The notes under the pieces: generated by a model
Told to the model about the DNA's origin: nothing
The model's input: only the letters and a program-made list of their open reading frames with translations
Databases searched by the model: none
Source of the DNA: Microbacterium terrae
GTDB lineage: Bacteria; Actinomycetota; Actinomycetes; Actinomycetales; Microbacteriaceae
Assembly (NCBI RefSeq): GCF_017831975.1
Contig: NZ_JAFDSS010000001.1
Location: 496,001-560,000 of the forward strand
Direction: 5' to 3'
DNA: 64,000 nt
Program-made: the position numbers and the translations under genes
Shown here: piece by piece, positions 31,776 to 40,474 of the stretch
How positions within the stretch are numbered: position 1 is the stretch's first letter
Layout of the letters: every line of letters begins with the position of its first letter

Positions 31776-31824
31776 ACCCTCCGGACCACCCATCCACTCT
31801 CCTCCGTGAGCAGAAGGGCACCTC

Positions 31825-33165
31825 ATGTCGGACACCGCAACGACGACGTCGCAGACCGACGCCGAACAGGCACCACCACCGGGCCCGCGCAAGGTCCACT
31901 CGCAGGCGACGACGCGCATCGTCGTCACGGTCGGATTCGCCGCGATCGCGGCGCTGATCATCTTCCTGCTGATGGGAACGCCGCAGCCCGACGCCCGGCC
32001 GGTGTCGCTGGGGTTCTCGCTCAACTCGTTCTTCGTCTGGATCGGCGGACTGGGCCCGATCCTGCAGATCCCGATCGTCCTGGCCGCGTTCGCCGTCGTC
32101 GTCGTGGTGCTCCTCGTGCTCGTCGAGTACGCGCCCCGCAGTGGCACGCGCTACTTCTGGCTGCGACTGATCTCGTGCTTCGCGATCCCCTTCCTCGCGA
32201 TGATGCTGCTGCGGCCCTACCAGAACGCGGTGATCTACGTCATCCTGATCGCCCTGATCTCGGGCGGTCTGCTGTTCTACGCGGACTACCGCGCCCGTGA
32301 GGGGGCGGGCTACCTCTACCAGCGGTTCCTGTTCCTCACCCCGGCGCTGGTGATGCTGCTGATCGGCCTGATCTACCCGGCGATCGCGACCATCATCCAG
32401 TCGTTCTTCGACAAGACGGGCGAGGAGTTCGTCGGCCTCGAGAACTACGTCTGGGCGTTCACGAACCCCGAGGGCTTCTGGTCGGTGGTCAACTCGATCA
32501 TCTGGGCGCTGTTCGCCCCGATCTTCGCGACGGTGGTCGGACTCGCCTACGCCGCGTTCATCGACCGGGCGCGCGGTGAGCGTCTACTGAAGGTGTTCGT
32601 CTTCATGCCCTTCGCGATCGCGCCGGTGAGCGCCGGGATCATCTTCAAGTTCGTCTACGACTACCGGCAGGGCGATCAGATCGGCCTCCTGAACGCGATC
32701 GTCGTCGCATTCGGCGGAGAGCCGGTGCCGTGGCTCGACACCACGCCGTTCGTCAACACGTTCCTGCTGCTGTTCGTGTTCGTGTGGGCGCAGACCGGAT
32801 TCGCGATGGTCATCCTCTCGGCGGCGATCAAGGCGATCCCCGACGAGCAGCTCGAAGCCGCCCAGCTCGACGGGGCGAGCGCGTGGCAGCGGTTCCGCAA
32901 CGTGACGATCCCCGGCATCCGCACCTCACTGGTCGTCGTGCTCACCACCGTCACGATCTTCGCCCTCAAGGTGTACGACATCGTCGCGGTGATGACCGGC
33001 GGCCGCTCGAACTCGAGCGTGCTCGGCTTCGAGATGGTCAACCAGCAGCAGCGGTTCCAGAGCTACGGGCACGCCGCGGCGCTGGCGGTGCTGCTGTTCA
33101 TCTTCGTGTCGCCCTTGATCATCTACAACATCGTCCAACTCCGCAGGCAAAGGCAGGTGCGATGA
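31825..33165 (+). CDS. Sugar ABC transporter permease, AglF-like
   Basis: 446 residues, longer than usual because about 160 N-terminal residues add several extra membrane helices before the six-helix core. The core shows PALVMLLIGLIYPAIATIIQSFFDKTGEEFVGLENYVWAFTNPEGFWSVVNSIIWALF and the EAA loop IPDEQLEAAQLDGASAWQRFRNVTIPGIRTSL (about 336-367). The sequence style resembles AglF-type alpha-glucoside permeases. The stop overlaps the next start (ATGA). Confidence 0.9.
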   Translation: MSDTATTTSQTDAEQAPPPGPRKVHSQATTRIVVTVGFAAIAALIIFLLMGTPQPDARPVSLGFSLNSFFVWIGGLGPILQIPIVLAAFAVVVVVLLVLVEYAPRSGTRYFWLRLISCFAIPFLAMMLLRPYQNAVIYVILIALISGGLLFYADYRAREGAGYLYQRFLFLTPALVMLLIGLIYPAIATIIQSFFDKTGEEFVGLENYVWAFTNPEGFWSVVNSIIWALFAPIFATVVGLAYAAFIDRARGERLLKVFVFMPFAIAPVSAGIIFKFVYDYRQGDQIGLLNAIVVAFGGEPVPWLDTTPFVNTFLLLFVFVWAQTGFAMVILSAAIKAIPDEQLEAAQLDGASAWQRFRNVTIPGIRTSLVVVLTTVTIFALKVYDIVAVMTGGRSNSSVLGFEMVNQQQRFQSYGHAAALAVLLFIFVSPLIIYNIVQLRRQRQVR

Positions 33166-34148
33166 TGACCGCCACCCAAGCGATCACCACGTCGGACCCC
33201 CAGTTCGACAAGGCTGCGGCCCGCCGGGTCGCGCGCGAGACCCGCCGTCACGAGGCGCAGGCCCGCAAGCGACTGACCTCGCCCGTGGCGACGATCGTCG
33301 CGATCGCCATCGCGCTGCTGTGGACGATCCCGACACTCGGGCTCCTCATCACCTCGTTCCGCCCGGGCGCCGACTCGTCGAGCACGGGGTGGTGGACGGT
33401 GTTCACCAACCCGGACTTCACGCTCGGCAACTACCAGGAGGCGCTCACCGCGGGCGGCACGGCGCTGACGCTCGGTCAGTCGTTCCTGAACTCGCTCGCC
33501 ATCACGATCCCGGCGACCCTCATCCCGATCGCGCTGGCGACGTTCGCGGCGTATGCCTTCGCGTGGATCGATTTCAAGGGGCGCACGTGGATGTTCGTGG
33601 CGATCTTCGCGCTGCAGATCGTGCCGATCCAGATGGCGCTGGTGCCGCTGCTGTCGATGTTCTCCCGTGGGCTGGAGATCGGCGAGGTCGGGATCTTCCC
33701 CGGCTTCTCGCTGCGCGACGTCGACCACAGCTTCGCGACGGTGTGGATCGCGCACTCGATCTTCGGGCTGCCGCTGGCGATCTTCCTGCTCCACAACTTC
33801 ATGGCCGAGATCCCGGGCGACGTGATCGAGGCTGCGCGGGTGGACGGCGCCGGTCACGGACAGGTGTTCTTCCGCATCATCGTGCCGCTGTCGATGCCGG
33901 TGATCGCCTCGTTCGCGATCTTCCAGTTCATCTGGGTGTGGAACGACCTGCTCGTCGCGACGATATTCGCGCCGACATCGTCGCTGCCCATGACCCAGAC
34001 GCTGAACTCGCTGTCGGGCTCCTGGGGCGACAGATGGTATCTGCAGTCGGCGGGCGCGTTCCTGCTGCTGATCGTGCCGCTGGTCGTCTTCTTCGCACTG
34101 CAGCGGTTCTTCGTTCGCGGACTGCTCGCCGGAGCGACGAAGGGGTGA
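33162..34148 (+). CDS. Sugar ABC transporter permease, AglG-like
   Basis: 328 residues with six membrane helices and EAA loop IPGDVIEAARVDGAGHGQVFFRIIVPLSMPVIASF (about 216-250). ATG 33162 overlaps the upstream stop; a second ATG directly behind (33165) has slightly better spacing from AGGCAGG and may be the real start. No ATPase gene follows; cassette 2 probably also uses a shared MsiK-type ATPase. Confidence 0.92.
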   Translation: MMTATQAITTSDPQFDKAAARRVARETRRHEAQARKRLTSPVATIVAIAIALLWTIPTLGLLITSFRPGADSSSTGWWTVFTNPDFTLGNYQEALTAGGTALTLGQSFLNSLAITIPATLIPIALATFAAYAFAWIDFKGRTWMFVAIFALQIVPIQMALVPLLSMFSRGLEIGEVGIFPGFSLRDVDHSFATVWIAHSIFGLPLAIFLLHNFMAEIPGDVIEAARVDGAGHGQVFFRIIVPLSMPVIASFAIFQFIWVWNDLLVATIFAPTSSLPMTQTLNSLSGSWGDRWYLQSAGAFLLLIVPLVVFFALQRFFVRGLLAGATKG

Positions 34149-34231
34149 CCCAGGAGTGACGGATGCCGCGGCGTCGCGCGTGACGGATGCCGCGGCTCCG
34201 CACCTCGTGCAGACCCGCGGTCGGCAGCGGT

Positions 34232-34915
34232 TCAGCCGGTGCAGCCCAGGCGGGCCTGCATCGACTGCATGGCCGCGATCTCGGAGGTCTGACCGGCCTT
34301 GATCGCCTCGGCGACCTGCAGCGCCCGCTTGTCGGAGCCGAGTTCGAGCAGCGCTTCGGCCATGGGCACGGCGCCTTCGTGGTGGCGGATCATGAGCTCG
34401 AGGAAGAGGCAGTCGGCAGCCTGGCCGTCGGCCTGGGCGAGGGCATCGAGCTCGGCATCCGTGGCCATGCCCATCGCCGCTTCGGCCTCGTCGTCGGTGA
34501 GGGCCTCGTCGGTCACACCGTGATCGTGCCCGGCATCCGATGACGACATCCACTGCATCATCGGGCCGCCCTGGCGGGGGAGTCCCCACTTGACCAGCCA
34601 GTCGTACATCTCGCCGCGCTGCCCGGCCTGGCCGGTGGCGATGTCGTACGACAGTGCGCGCAGGTCCTCGTCGTCGGTCTTGCGGTAGATCTCCATCGCC
34701 ATGGCGATCGCCTGGGCGTGGTGCACCTGCATGTCGCGCGAGAAGCCCGCCTCGGGCGACGTGGTGCCGGGGGTCGACGCCTCGCCCTGCGAGCCGAACG
34801 TCGAGAACCGACCCACTGCGAACGCGAGCCCGGCGATGAGCACGAGGGCGACGACGACGAGCCACCAGGTGCTGCGGCCCGTCGGCGTGGGAGTCGTCGC
34901 CGACCCGTCGGTCAT
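34232..34915 (-). CDS. DUF305 family membrane-anchored protein
   Basis: 227 residues: one N-terminal membrane helix (WWLVVVALVLIAGLAFAVG, 17-35), then two DUF305 four-helix-bundle halves. Each has the histidine pair typical of the family, H65-H66 in FSRDMQVHHAQAIAMAMEI and H178-H179 in FLELMIRHHEGAVPMAEALL. A Met/His-rich segment (PMMQWMSSSDAGHDHG) lies between. DUF305 proteins are ferritin-like, extracytoplasmic and often linked to copper or other metals; the role is not settled. It starts 8 bases behind the DUF3105 gene, so both form an operon. Confidence 0.88.
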   Translation of the reverse strand: MTDGSATTPTPTGRSTWWLVVVALVLIAGLAFAVGRFSTFGSQGEASTPGTTSPEAGFSRDMQVHHAQAIAMAMEIYRKTDDEDLRALSYDIATGQAGQRGEMYDWLVKWGLPRQGGPMMQWMSSSDAGHDHGVTDEALTDDEAEAAMGMATDAELDALAQADGQAADCLFLELMIRHHEGAVPMAEALLELGSDKRALQVAEAIKAGQTSEIAAMQSMQARLGCTG

Positions 34916-34923
34916 GGGGAGTC

Positions 34924-35634
34924 CTACTGCTTGCCGGCCGCGTCGAGGCCGCCGCTGCACGCGGCGCCCGGCTCGGGGGCGTTGGTGCTCTGCCAGAACG
35001 CGGTGATGAACTCGTCGATGCGCTCGTCGTCGGCCGAGTCGACCTTGAGCTGCGCGTTCCAGGCGCTGACGGCGATGGGGGTGTCCATGCCCTCGTACGG
35101 CGAGAGGATCGTGTACGTCGACGGAAGCTTCGCGTCGAGGGCGGCGATGTCGCCCTCCGACACCTGGGCGGGGTCGTAGGTCACCCACACCGCGCCGTGC
35201 TCGAGCGAGTGCACGGCGTTCACGTTCGGAACCGGCTCGGTGTAGACGCCGCAGTTCAGCCAGATCGCGTTGTGGTCGCCGCCGGCGGGAGGCGTCTGCT
35301 CGTACGCGACGTCGCCGTCGACGTGGTTCGCCGTGTGCTCGAACGTCTCGACGCCGGTGATGGCGGAGGCGTCGCTGTCGCCGCGCTCGCGCGGCTGCGG
35401 TGCGAAGACGATCGACGCCACGATGAGGGCGACGACGAGGAGCGTGGCGGTGATGCCGACCGTCCACCAGACGATCTTGCCGCGGCGGCGCTTGGCGAGC
35501 TGGCGCTGGTACTCGGCCAGCTTCTCCTGCTTCTTCTGCTCGCGCTGCTGCTTGACGGTCAGGTTGATCGTGGCCTGCGTGGCGGGGTTGCCGCTCGCGC
35601 GCTTGTCGGACGGGCGCTGTGATGTCGGGGTCAT
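34924..35634 (-). CDS. DUF3105 domain membrane protein
   Basis: 236 residues. A charged, lysine/glutamine-rich N-terminus with coiled-coil potential (about 25-50) is followed by a membrane helix (VWWTVGITATLLVVALIVASIVF, about 55-77) and an extracytoplasmic DUF3105 domain: HTANHVDGDVAYEQTPPAGGDHNAIWLNCGVYTEPVPNVNAVHSLEHGAVWVTYDP. The conserved His/Cys positions (H..P..GG.H....NCG.Y, HSLEHG) suggest metal or redox chemistry. Almost always found beside DUF305, as here. Function unknown. Confidence 0.88.
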   Translation of the reverse strand: MTPTSQRPSDKRASGNPATQATINLTVKQQREQKKQEKLAEYQRQLAKRRRGKIVWWTVGITATLLVVALIVASIVFAPQPRERGDSDASAITGVETFEHTANHVDGDVAYEQTPPAGGDHNAIWLNCGVYTEPVPNVNAVHSLEHGAVWVTYDPAQVSEGDIAALDAKLPSTYTILSPYEGMDTPIAVSAWNAQLKVDSADDERIDEFITAFWQSTNAPEPGAACSGGLDAAGKQ

Positions 35635-35730
35635 GGTGTGATCTCGGCTCTCGGTGCCCGCACGGGGCGATGGGTCGGGTGCCCTGTCATCCTATGCGAG
35701 CGAATGCGCTTCGGGCCTGGGAGGAGGCCG

Positions 35731-35760
35731 AGCGGATGCCGGAGGAAAGCGGCATCCGCT
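35731..35760. other. Hairpin upstream of the Bcr/CflA-type transporter
   Basis: AGCGGATGCC and GGCATCCGCT are perfect 10-bp inverted arms around GGAGGAAAGC, about 130 bases before the transporter start and directly followed by TACCATTGAGG, which could hold a -10. An operator or a 5'UTR structure. Otherwise the stretch 35635-35887 shows nothing recognisable. Confidence 0.4.
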
Positions 35761-35887
35761 ACCATTGAGGCCGGACATCCGAATCGATTCGACGGTTCGC
35801 CTCTCCGCATCTCACCCCTCTTCGCCGCCGAGCGCCCGCCGACATCCGGCCCGTGGCCCGGCCGATCGCCGCTGAAACGAAACGTCT

Positions 35888-37249
35888 GTGCTCGATACAT
35901 CACCTGTCCCCACGCGCAACTCCGAGAACCACCCCACGCCCGCTGCCGGCGAGGCACACCGCTCCACGGCGACGGGGGCGATCCGCACGCTCGGGCCGAA
36001 CCCGGCCACCGCGCCGATCGTGCTCCACCCCGGCGACTCCATCTCCGGTCGTCGCCGCGTGCTCTACATCGTGCTCCTGGGCGCGCTCACCGCGCTCGGC
36101 CCCTTCACGATCGACCTCTACCTGCCGGCGTTCCCCACGCTCGAGGCCGACTTCCAGACGACGGCCGCCGCCATCCAGCTCACCCTCACCGGCACGATGC
36201 TCGGCTTCGCGCTCGGTCAGCTGATCGTCGGGCCGCTCTCCGACAAGGTCGGGCGCCGTGTGCCCCTGGTCTCGGTGACCGCGCTGCACGTGGTCGCGAG
36301 CATCGCGGCATCCCTCGCTCCGACGCTCGAGCTCCTCTCGATCGCCCGGGTGTTCCAGGGCGCGGGCGCCGCTGCCGGCGGCGTCGTGGCCGCCGCGATC
36401 GTGCGCGACCTGTTCGGCGGCCGACGACTCGTGGTGATGCTCTCGCGCCTCGCGCTCGTCTCGGGCGTCGCCCCGGTGCTCGCGCCGCTCGTCGGCTCGG
36501 CGCTCCTGCTGGTCATGCCCTGGCGTGGCGTCTTCGTCGTGCTCGCCGTGTACGGCGCGGTCATGCTCATCTCGGCGATCCTCTTCATCCCCGAGACGCT
36601 GCCGCCCGCCCGTCGCCACGACAAGGGCGCGACGACGGTGTGGCAGCGATACCGCAGCGTCTTCAGCGACCGTGTGTTCATCGGCGTGCTGATCATCGGC
36701 GGCATGACCTTCTCGGGCCTGTTCTCATACCTCTCGAGCTCGCCGTTCCTCTTCCAGGGCACATACGGATTCGACCCCCAGCAGTACGGCATCCTCTTCG
36801 CCGTGAACTCGCTCGGTGTGGTCATCGGCGTGCAGACGGCATCGCGACTTGCCGCACGATTCGGCCCGCAGTGGGTGCTGGCGTTCTCGACCGCGGTGCT
36901 CGTGGCCGCGGCATCCGCCCTCATCATCACCGACCAGCTGGGCCTCGGCCTGTGGGGCACGATCGTGCCGCTGTTCGTCTTCATGACCGCCTGCGGGTTC
37001 ACCTTCCCGTGTGTGCAGGTGCTCGCGCTCGACCGCCACGGCAAGGCAGCGGGGACCGCGCAGTCGATCATCGGCGCGACCAACTTCGGTGTGGCGGGGA
37101 TCATCTCTCCGCTCGTCGGCTGGATCGCCCGCGACGCCGGGATCACGGCCACCACGATGGCGACCGTGATGGTCGGCTGCGCCCTCATCGGCGTGCTCTC
37201 GCTCTGGCTGATCGTGCGCCCGCGCACGGTCGAGCGTCTCGCCCCCTGA
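35888..37249 (+). CDS. Bcr/CflA family MFS efflux transporter
   Basis: 453 residues with 12 membrane spans (DHA1 group). Motif A reads LGQLIVGPLSDKVGRRVPL, and the family signature GPFTIDLYLPAFPTLEADFQTTAAAIQLTLTGTMLGFALGQ is clear. Members export bicyclomycin, chloramphenicol, sulfonamides or cysteine by proton antiport. The start GTG 35888 gives an unusually long 55-residue hydrophilic N-terminus and has no good ribosome site; an internal start cannot be excluded. Confidence 0.9.
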   Translation: MLDTSPVPTRNSENHPTPAAGEAHRSTATGAIRTLGPNPATAPIVLHPGDSISGRRRVLYIVLLGALTALGPFTIDLYLPAFPTLEADFQTTAAAIQLTLTGTMLGFALGQLIVGPLSDKVGRRVPLVSVTALHVVASIAASLAPTLELLSIARVFQGAGAAAGGVVAAAIVRDLFGGRRLVVMLSRLALVSGVAPVLAPLVGSALLLVMPWRGVFVVLAVYGAVMLISAILFIPETLPPARRHDKGATTVWQRYRSVFSDRVFIGVLIIGGMTFSGLFSYLSSSPFLFQGTYGFDPQQYGILFAVNSLGVVIGVQTASRLAARFGPQWVLAFSTAVLVAAASALIITDQLGLGLWGTIVPLFVFMTACGFTFPCVQVLALDRHGKAAGTAQSIIGATNFGVAGIISPLVGWIARDAGITATTMATVMVGCALIGVLSLWLIVRPRTVERLAP

Positions 37250-37282
37250 GCCGGGTGGCTGAGGCCGGCGGTCTCGGGGTGC

Positions 37283-37302
37283 CGGCGGTCTGGGTACCGC
37301 CG
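37283..37302. terminator. Short hairpin between convergent genes
   Basis: CGGCGGT-ctgggt-ACCGCCG, a 7-bp stem between the MFS gene and the convergent deazaflavin-dependent protein gene. Confidence 0.4.
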
Positions 37303-37310
37303 TCGGGAGG

Positions 37311-37802
37311 TCAGGACGAGCGCACCGGCTGCAGCCGGAACACCCGCACGGTGCGACCCGACGCGCGCTCGTAGCCGCGGTAGCGCGGCCACTGGCGCTC
37401 GATCGCGAGCCACGCCTGTTCGCGCTCGTCGTCGGGGAGGAGCGTGGCGTGCACGTGCATCGTGCGACCGCGGACCGAGATCGTCGCGTCGGGATGCGCG
37501 AGGAGGTTCGCGGACCACGCCGGATGCCTCTCGCCGGCGAAGTTCGAGCCGGCGACGAGCGCCCGGCCGTGCCCGTCCGGCGTGTACATCAGCACCGCGT
37601 CGCGGGGCTCGCCGGACTTCGCGCCGACCGTGTGGAGCACGAGCGACGGCACGAGGATGCCGCTGACCTGCAGCCTGCCGCCCGAGAGGCGCGCGAGGAT
37701 GCGCTCGAGCACAGGCAGCACGTGCGGCGCGACGCGGCGGAACACGCGCGTCTGCGTGAGCGGCGCCACCAGCGCCCGGACGACCGCGACGGTACGGGAC
37801 AT
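37311..37802 (-). CDS. Deazaflavin-dependent (DUF385/Ddn-like) nitroreductase family protein
   Basis: 163 residues with a split-barrel flavin fold. Key segments: VPSLVLHTVGAKSGEPRDAVLMYTPDGHGRALVAGSNFAGERHPAWSANLLAHPDATISVRGRTMHVHATLLPDDER. The GxKSGxPR..PL-like and NxP..hPDA patterns are those of F420-dependent Ddn relatives. It would use coenzyme F420 (or FMN) for quinone or nitro reduction; substrate unknown. The ATG at 37802 lies 6 bases after a CATGAT box and is divergent from the PAP2 gene. Confidence 0.85.
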   Translation of the reverse strand: MSRTVAVVRALVAPLTQTRVFRRVAPHVLPVLERILARLSGGRLQVSGILVPSLVLHTVGAKSGEPRDAVLMYTPDGHGRALVAGSNFAGERHPAWSANLLAHPDATISVRGRTMHVHATLLPDDEREQAWLAIERQWPRYRGYERASGRTVRVFRLQPVRSS

Positions 37803-37808
37803 GGGGCC

Positions 37809-37814
37809 ATCATG
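37809..37814 (-). promoter_or_regulatory. Leaderless -10 element of the DUF385 gene
   Basis: CATGAT on the minus strand, 6 bases before ATG 37802; mirrors the box of the divergent PAP2 gene. Confidence 0.45.
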
Positions 37815-37853
37815 CCGTGCGCGAGCCGTGCCGGCGACCCGGGGCACGCACGG

Positions 37854-37859
37854 CATGAT
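37854..37859 (+). promoter_or_regulatory. Leaderless -10 element of the PAP2 gene
   Basis: CATGAT, 6 bases, then ATG 37866. The local context GGCATGATGG is the same as at the divergent box. Confidence 0.45.
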
Positions 37860-37865
37860 GGGGCG

Positions 37866-38537
37866 ATGGACACGGCACAGCAGTCGCACCGACGGCGCAC
37901 GATCGCGCTGATGCTGGGTGCGGGAGCTGTGCTCGTGCTGCTGGCCTGCCTTCTCGGCGCCTGGATCCTCGCCCGTGGCGACGAGCCGTTCGCCGTCGAC
38001 AGCTGGTGGAACTCGCTCCTGGTCGAGGTGTCGTCGCCGGTGCTCGCGGGGTTCGCACTCGTGATGGACCGGATCGGCGGCGGCTGGATCGGCGTGCTCG
38101 CGGTGCCGATCGGCGGCGCCCTTGCCCTCATCCTGCTTCGGCGCCCCTGGTCGGCGGCGTACTTCCTCGCTGCCTCGGCGGTGTCGGCCGCGCTCGTGCA
38201 GGTGCTCAAGCACCTGTTCGGCCGGGTGCGCCCGGAGGAGATCATCGTGGTGTCGGACTACGGCTCGTACCCGTCGGGGCACGTGGCGAACGCCGCGACG
38301 ATCGCGGTGGCCGCGGTGGTGATCTTCCCGCGGGCGTGGGTGGCGGTCGTCGGCGCCGCGTGGGTCGTGCTGATGGCCTTCAGCCGCACCTACGTGCACG
38401 CGCACTGGCTGAGCGACACCCTGGGCGGGGCGATCCTCGGCGCGGGTGCAGCGCTGCTTGTCGCGGCGGCGTTCGAGGTCGTGCTCGCGAAGGAGCGCGG
38501 CGAGCGGACGGATGCCGCCCGCTCGGCCCCTGGCTAG
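37866..38537 (+). CDS. PAP2 family membrane phosphatase
   Basis: 223 residues, about six membrane helices. The three phosphatase motifs are present in order: KHLFGRVRPEE (about 114-124), YPSGHVANA (about 136-144) and SRTYVHAHWLSDTLGG (about 172-187). It would hydrolyse a lipid phosphate such as phosphatidic acid or undecaprenyl pyrophosphate on the outer membrane face. Its stop codon TAG is at the same time the first three bases of the TAGGCT box of the next gene. Confidence 0.9.
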   Translation: MDTAQQSHRRRTIALMLGAGAVLVLLACLLGAWILARGDEPFAVDSWWNSLLVEVSSPVLAGFALVMDRIGGGWIGVLAVPIGGALALILLRRPWSAAYFLAASAVSAALVQVLKHLFGRVRPEEIIVVSDYGSYPSGHVANAATIAVAAVVIFPRAWVAVVGAAWVVLMAFSRTYVHAHWLSDTLGGAILGAGAALLVAAAFEVVLAKERGERTDAARSAPG

Positions 38538-38540
38538 GCT
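38535..38540 (+). promoter_or_regulatory. Leaderless -10 element of the DUF853 gene
   Basis: TAGGCT, 6 bases, then ATG 38547; overlaps the PAP2 stop codon. Confidence 0.5.
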
Positions 38541-38546
38541 GAGCGC

Positions 38547-40472
38547 ATGACTGCGCCGACGACGCCCGATCCCGCTGTTGCCGCCGCCGAAGCCGAACTC
38601 GCGCGGCTGCGGGCAGAGGCGGAGGCTGCCGAGGCGCTGCTGAAGGCGGCGCAGGCTCGGGCCGCGCTCGCCGCCGCCGAGGCGGCCGCGGCGAAGGCCA
38701 AGGCCGGGGGTGCGCCCGCGGGCGAGGTTCCGGTCGTCGAGCCTGTCGAGGCTGTCGAGCCGCGGCCCTCGGCCGCTGCGCCCGTCGAGTCGCCTCCCGC
38801 CGCGGCACCGGTCGAGTCGCCTCCCGCAGCGTCCGTCGCGGGGCCGCTCGACGCCGACCAGGTCGCGGCAGTCGTGAAGGGCTACGCCTTCGAGGGGCTG
38901 ACGGTCGACGTCGGTGCCCTCGTCAACGGCGACCCGGTCCCCGACGCGCAGGTGCGCATCCCGATCGCGATGATGAACCGTCACGGTCTCGTCGCAGGGG
39001 CGACGGGAACCGGCAAGACGCGCACGCTGCAGGGGCTCGCCGAGCAGCTCGCCGCCAAGGGCGTGCCCGTGTTCGCCGCCGACATCAAGGGCGACCTCTC
39101 CGGTGTGGCGACGCCGGGCGAGTCGAGCGACAAGCTCCTCGCGCGCACCCGCGCCATCGGGCAGGACTGGAAGCCCGAGGCATCCGTCACCGAGTACTTC
39201 GCTCTGGGCGGCGTCGGCAAAGGCGTGCCGGTACGGGCGACGGTGTCGGGGTTCGGGCCGCTGCTGCTGAGCAAGGTGCTCGGGCTCAACGAGACCCAGG
39301 AGTCGAGCCTCGGGCTGGTGTTCCACTACGCGGACAAGGCGGGGCTCGCGCTCGTCGACCTGTCGGACCTGCGTGCCGTGCTCAGCTTCCTCACCAGCGA
39401 CGAGGGCAAGCCCGAGCTGAAGTCGCTGGGCGGGCTGTCGTCGGCGACCGCGGGCGTGATCCTGCGCGAGCTCATCACCTTCGCCGACCAGGGCGCCGAC
39501 GTGTTCTTCGGAGAGCCCGAGTTCGAGGTCGCCGACTTCCTGCGGGTGGCCGCCGACGGACGCGGGGTGATCAGCCTGCTCGAGGTGCCGGGCGTGATCG
39601 ACAAGCCGGCGCTCTTCTCGACGTTCCTCATGTACCTGCTCGCCGAGCTGTTCGAGATCCTCCCCGAGGTCGGCGACGCCGACAAGCCGAAGCTCGTGTT
39701 CTTCTTCGACGAGGCCCACCTGCTGTTCAAGGATGCGTCGAAGGAGTTCCTCTCGGCGATCGTGCAGACCGTCCGCCTCATCCGGTCGAAGGGCGTGGGC
39801 GTGTTCTTCGTGACCCAGACGCCCAAGGACGTGCCGAGCGACGTGCTCGCCCAGCTCGGCTCGCGCGTGCAGCATGCGCTCCGCGCGTTCACCCCCGACG
39901 ACGCCAAGGCGCTCCGGGCCACCGTCGGCACCTACCCGAAGTCCGGCTACGACCTCGAGCGGGTGCTGCAGGAGCTCGGCACCGGCGAAGCGATCGTCAC
40001 GGTGATGAGCGAGAAGGGCGCGCCGACCCCCGTGGCCTGGACGCGGCTGCGCGCGCCGCAGGGACTCATGTCGCCCACGCCCGAACCGCAGATCCATGCC
40101 GCGGTGAAGGCCTCGCCCCTTCTGGCGAAGTACGGCACGGCGATCGACCGTGAGTCGGCGCGCGAAGTGCTGACGGCGCGGATGAACGCGGCGACGGCGG
40201 CGGATGCTGCTGAGCAGGCGGCGCTCGACAAGGCCAAGGTCGACGCCGACCTCGCCAAGCAGCAGGCGGCGATCGACAAGCAGCAGGCGACCGCCGAGAG
40301 GAAGGCGCAGCAGGAGTACGAGCGGCTGCTCAAGAAGACGGCAGGCACGTCGCGCACGCCGCGCTCGGGTGCGGCGGCGAAGTCGCCGATCGAGCAGGTG
40401 CTGAACTCGAAGTCGACCCAGACCATCCTCAACGGCGTGATCCGGGGCATCTTCGGCACCGGACGCCGCTGA
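38547..40472 (+). CDS. HerA/FtsK-superfamily ATPase, DUF853
   Basis: 641 residues. An Ala/Glu/Pro-rich N-terminal tail (1-105, partly coiled coil) precedes the ATPase. Walker A is GATGTGKT (151-158, K157), and Walker B is KLVFFFDEAHLLF (about 382-394), followed by IVQTVRLIRSKGVGVFFVTQTPKDVPSDVLAQLGSRVQHALRAFTP. The C-terminus has an acidic/basic coiled coil and ends in IEQVLNSKSTQTILNGVIRGIFG. DUF853 (YjgR-like) proteins are hexameric HerA-type motor candidates of unknown cellular role. A small DUF305-like gene follows after 2 bases. Confidence 0.88.
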   Translation: MTAPTTPDPAVAAAEAELARLRAEAEAAEALLKAAQARAALAAAEAAAAKAKAGGAPAGEVPVVEPVEAVEPRPSAAAPVESPPAAAPVESPPAASVAGPLDADQVAAVVKGYAFEGLTVDVGALVNGDPVPDAQVRIPIAMMNRHGLVAGATGTGKTRTLQGLAEQLAAKGVPVFAADIKGDLSGVATPGESSDKLLARTRAIGQDWKPEASVTEYFALGGVGKGVPVRATVSGFGPLLLSKVLGLNETQESSLGLVFHYADKAGLALVDLSDLRAVLSFLTSDEGKPELKSLGGLSSATAGVILRELITFADQGADVFFGEPEFEVADFLRVAADGRGVISLLEVPGVIDKPALFSTFLMYLLAELFEILPEVGDADKPKLVFFFDEAHLLFKDASKEFLSAIVQTVRLIRSKGVGVFFVTQTPKDVPSDVLAQLGSRVQHALRAFTPDDAKALRATVGTYPKSGYDLERVLQELGTGEAIVTVMSEKGAPTPVAWTRLRAPQGLMSPTPEPQIHAAVKASPLLAKYGTAIDRESAREVLTARMNAATAADAAEQAALDKAKVDADLAKQQAAIDKQQATAERKAQQEYERLLKKTAGTSRTPRSGAAAKSPIEQVLNSKSTQTILNGVIRGIFGTGRR

Positions 40473-40474
40473 CG

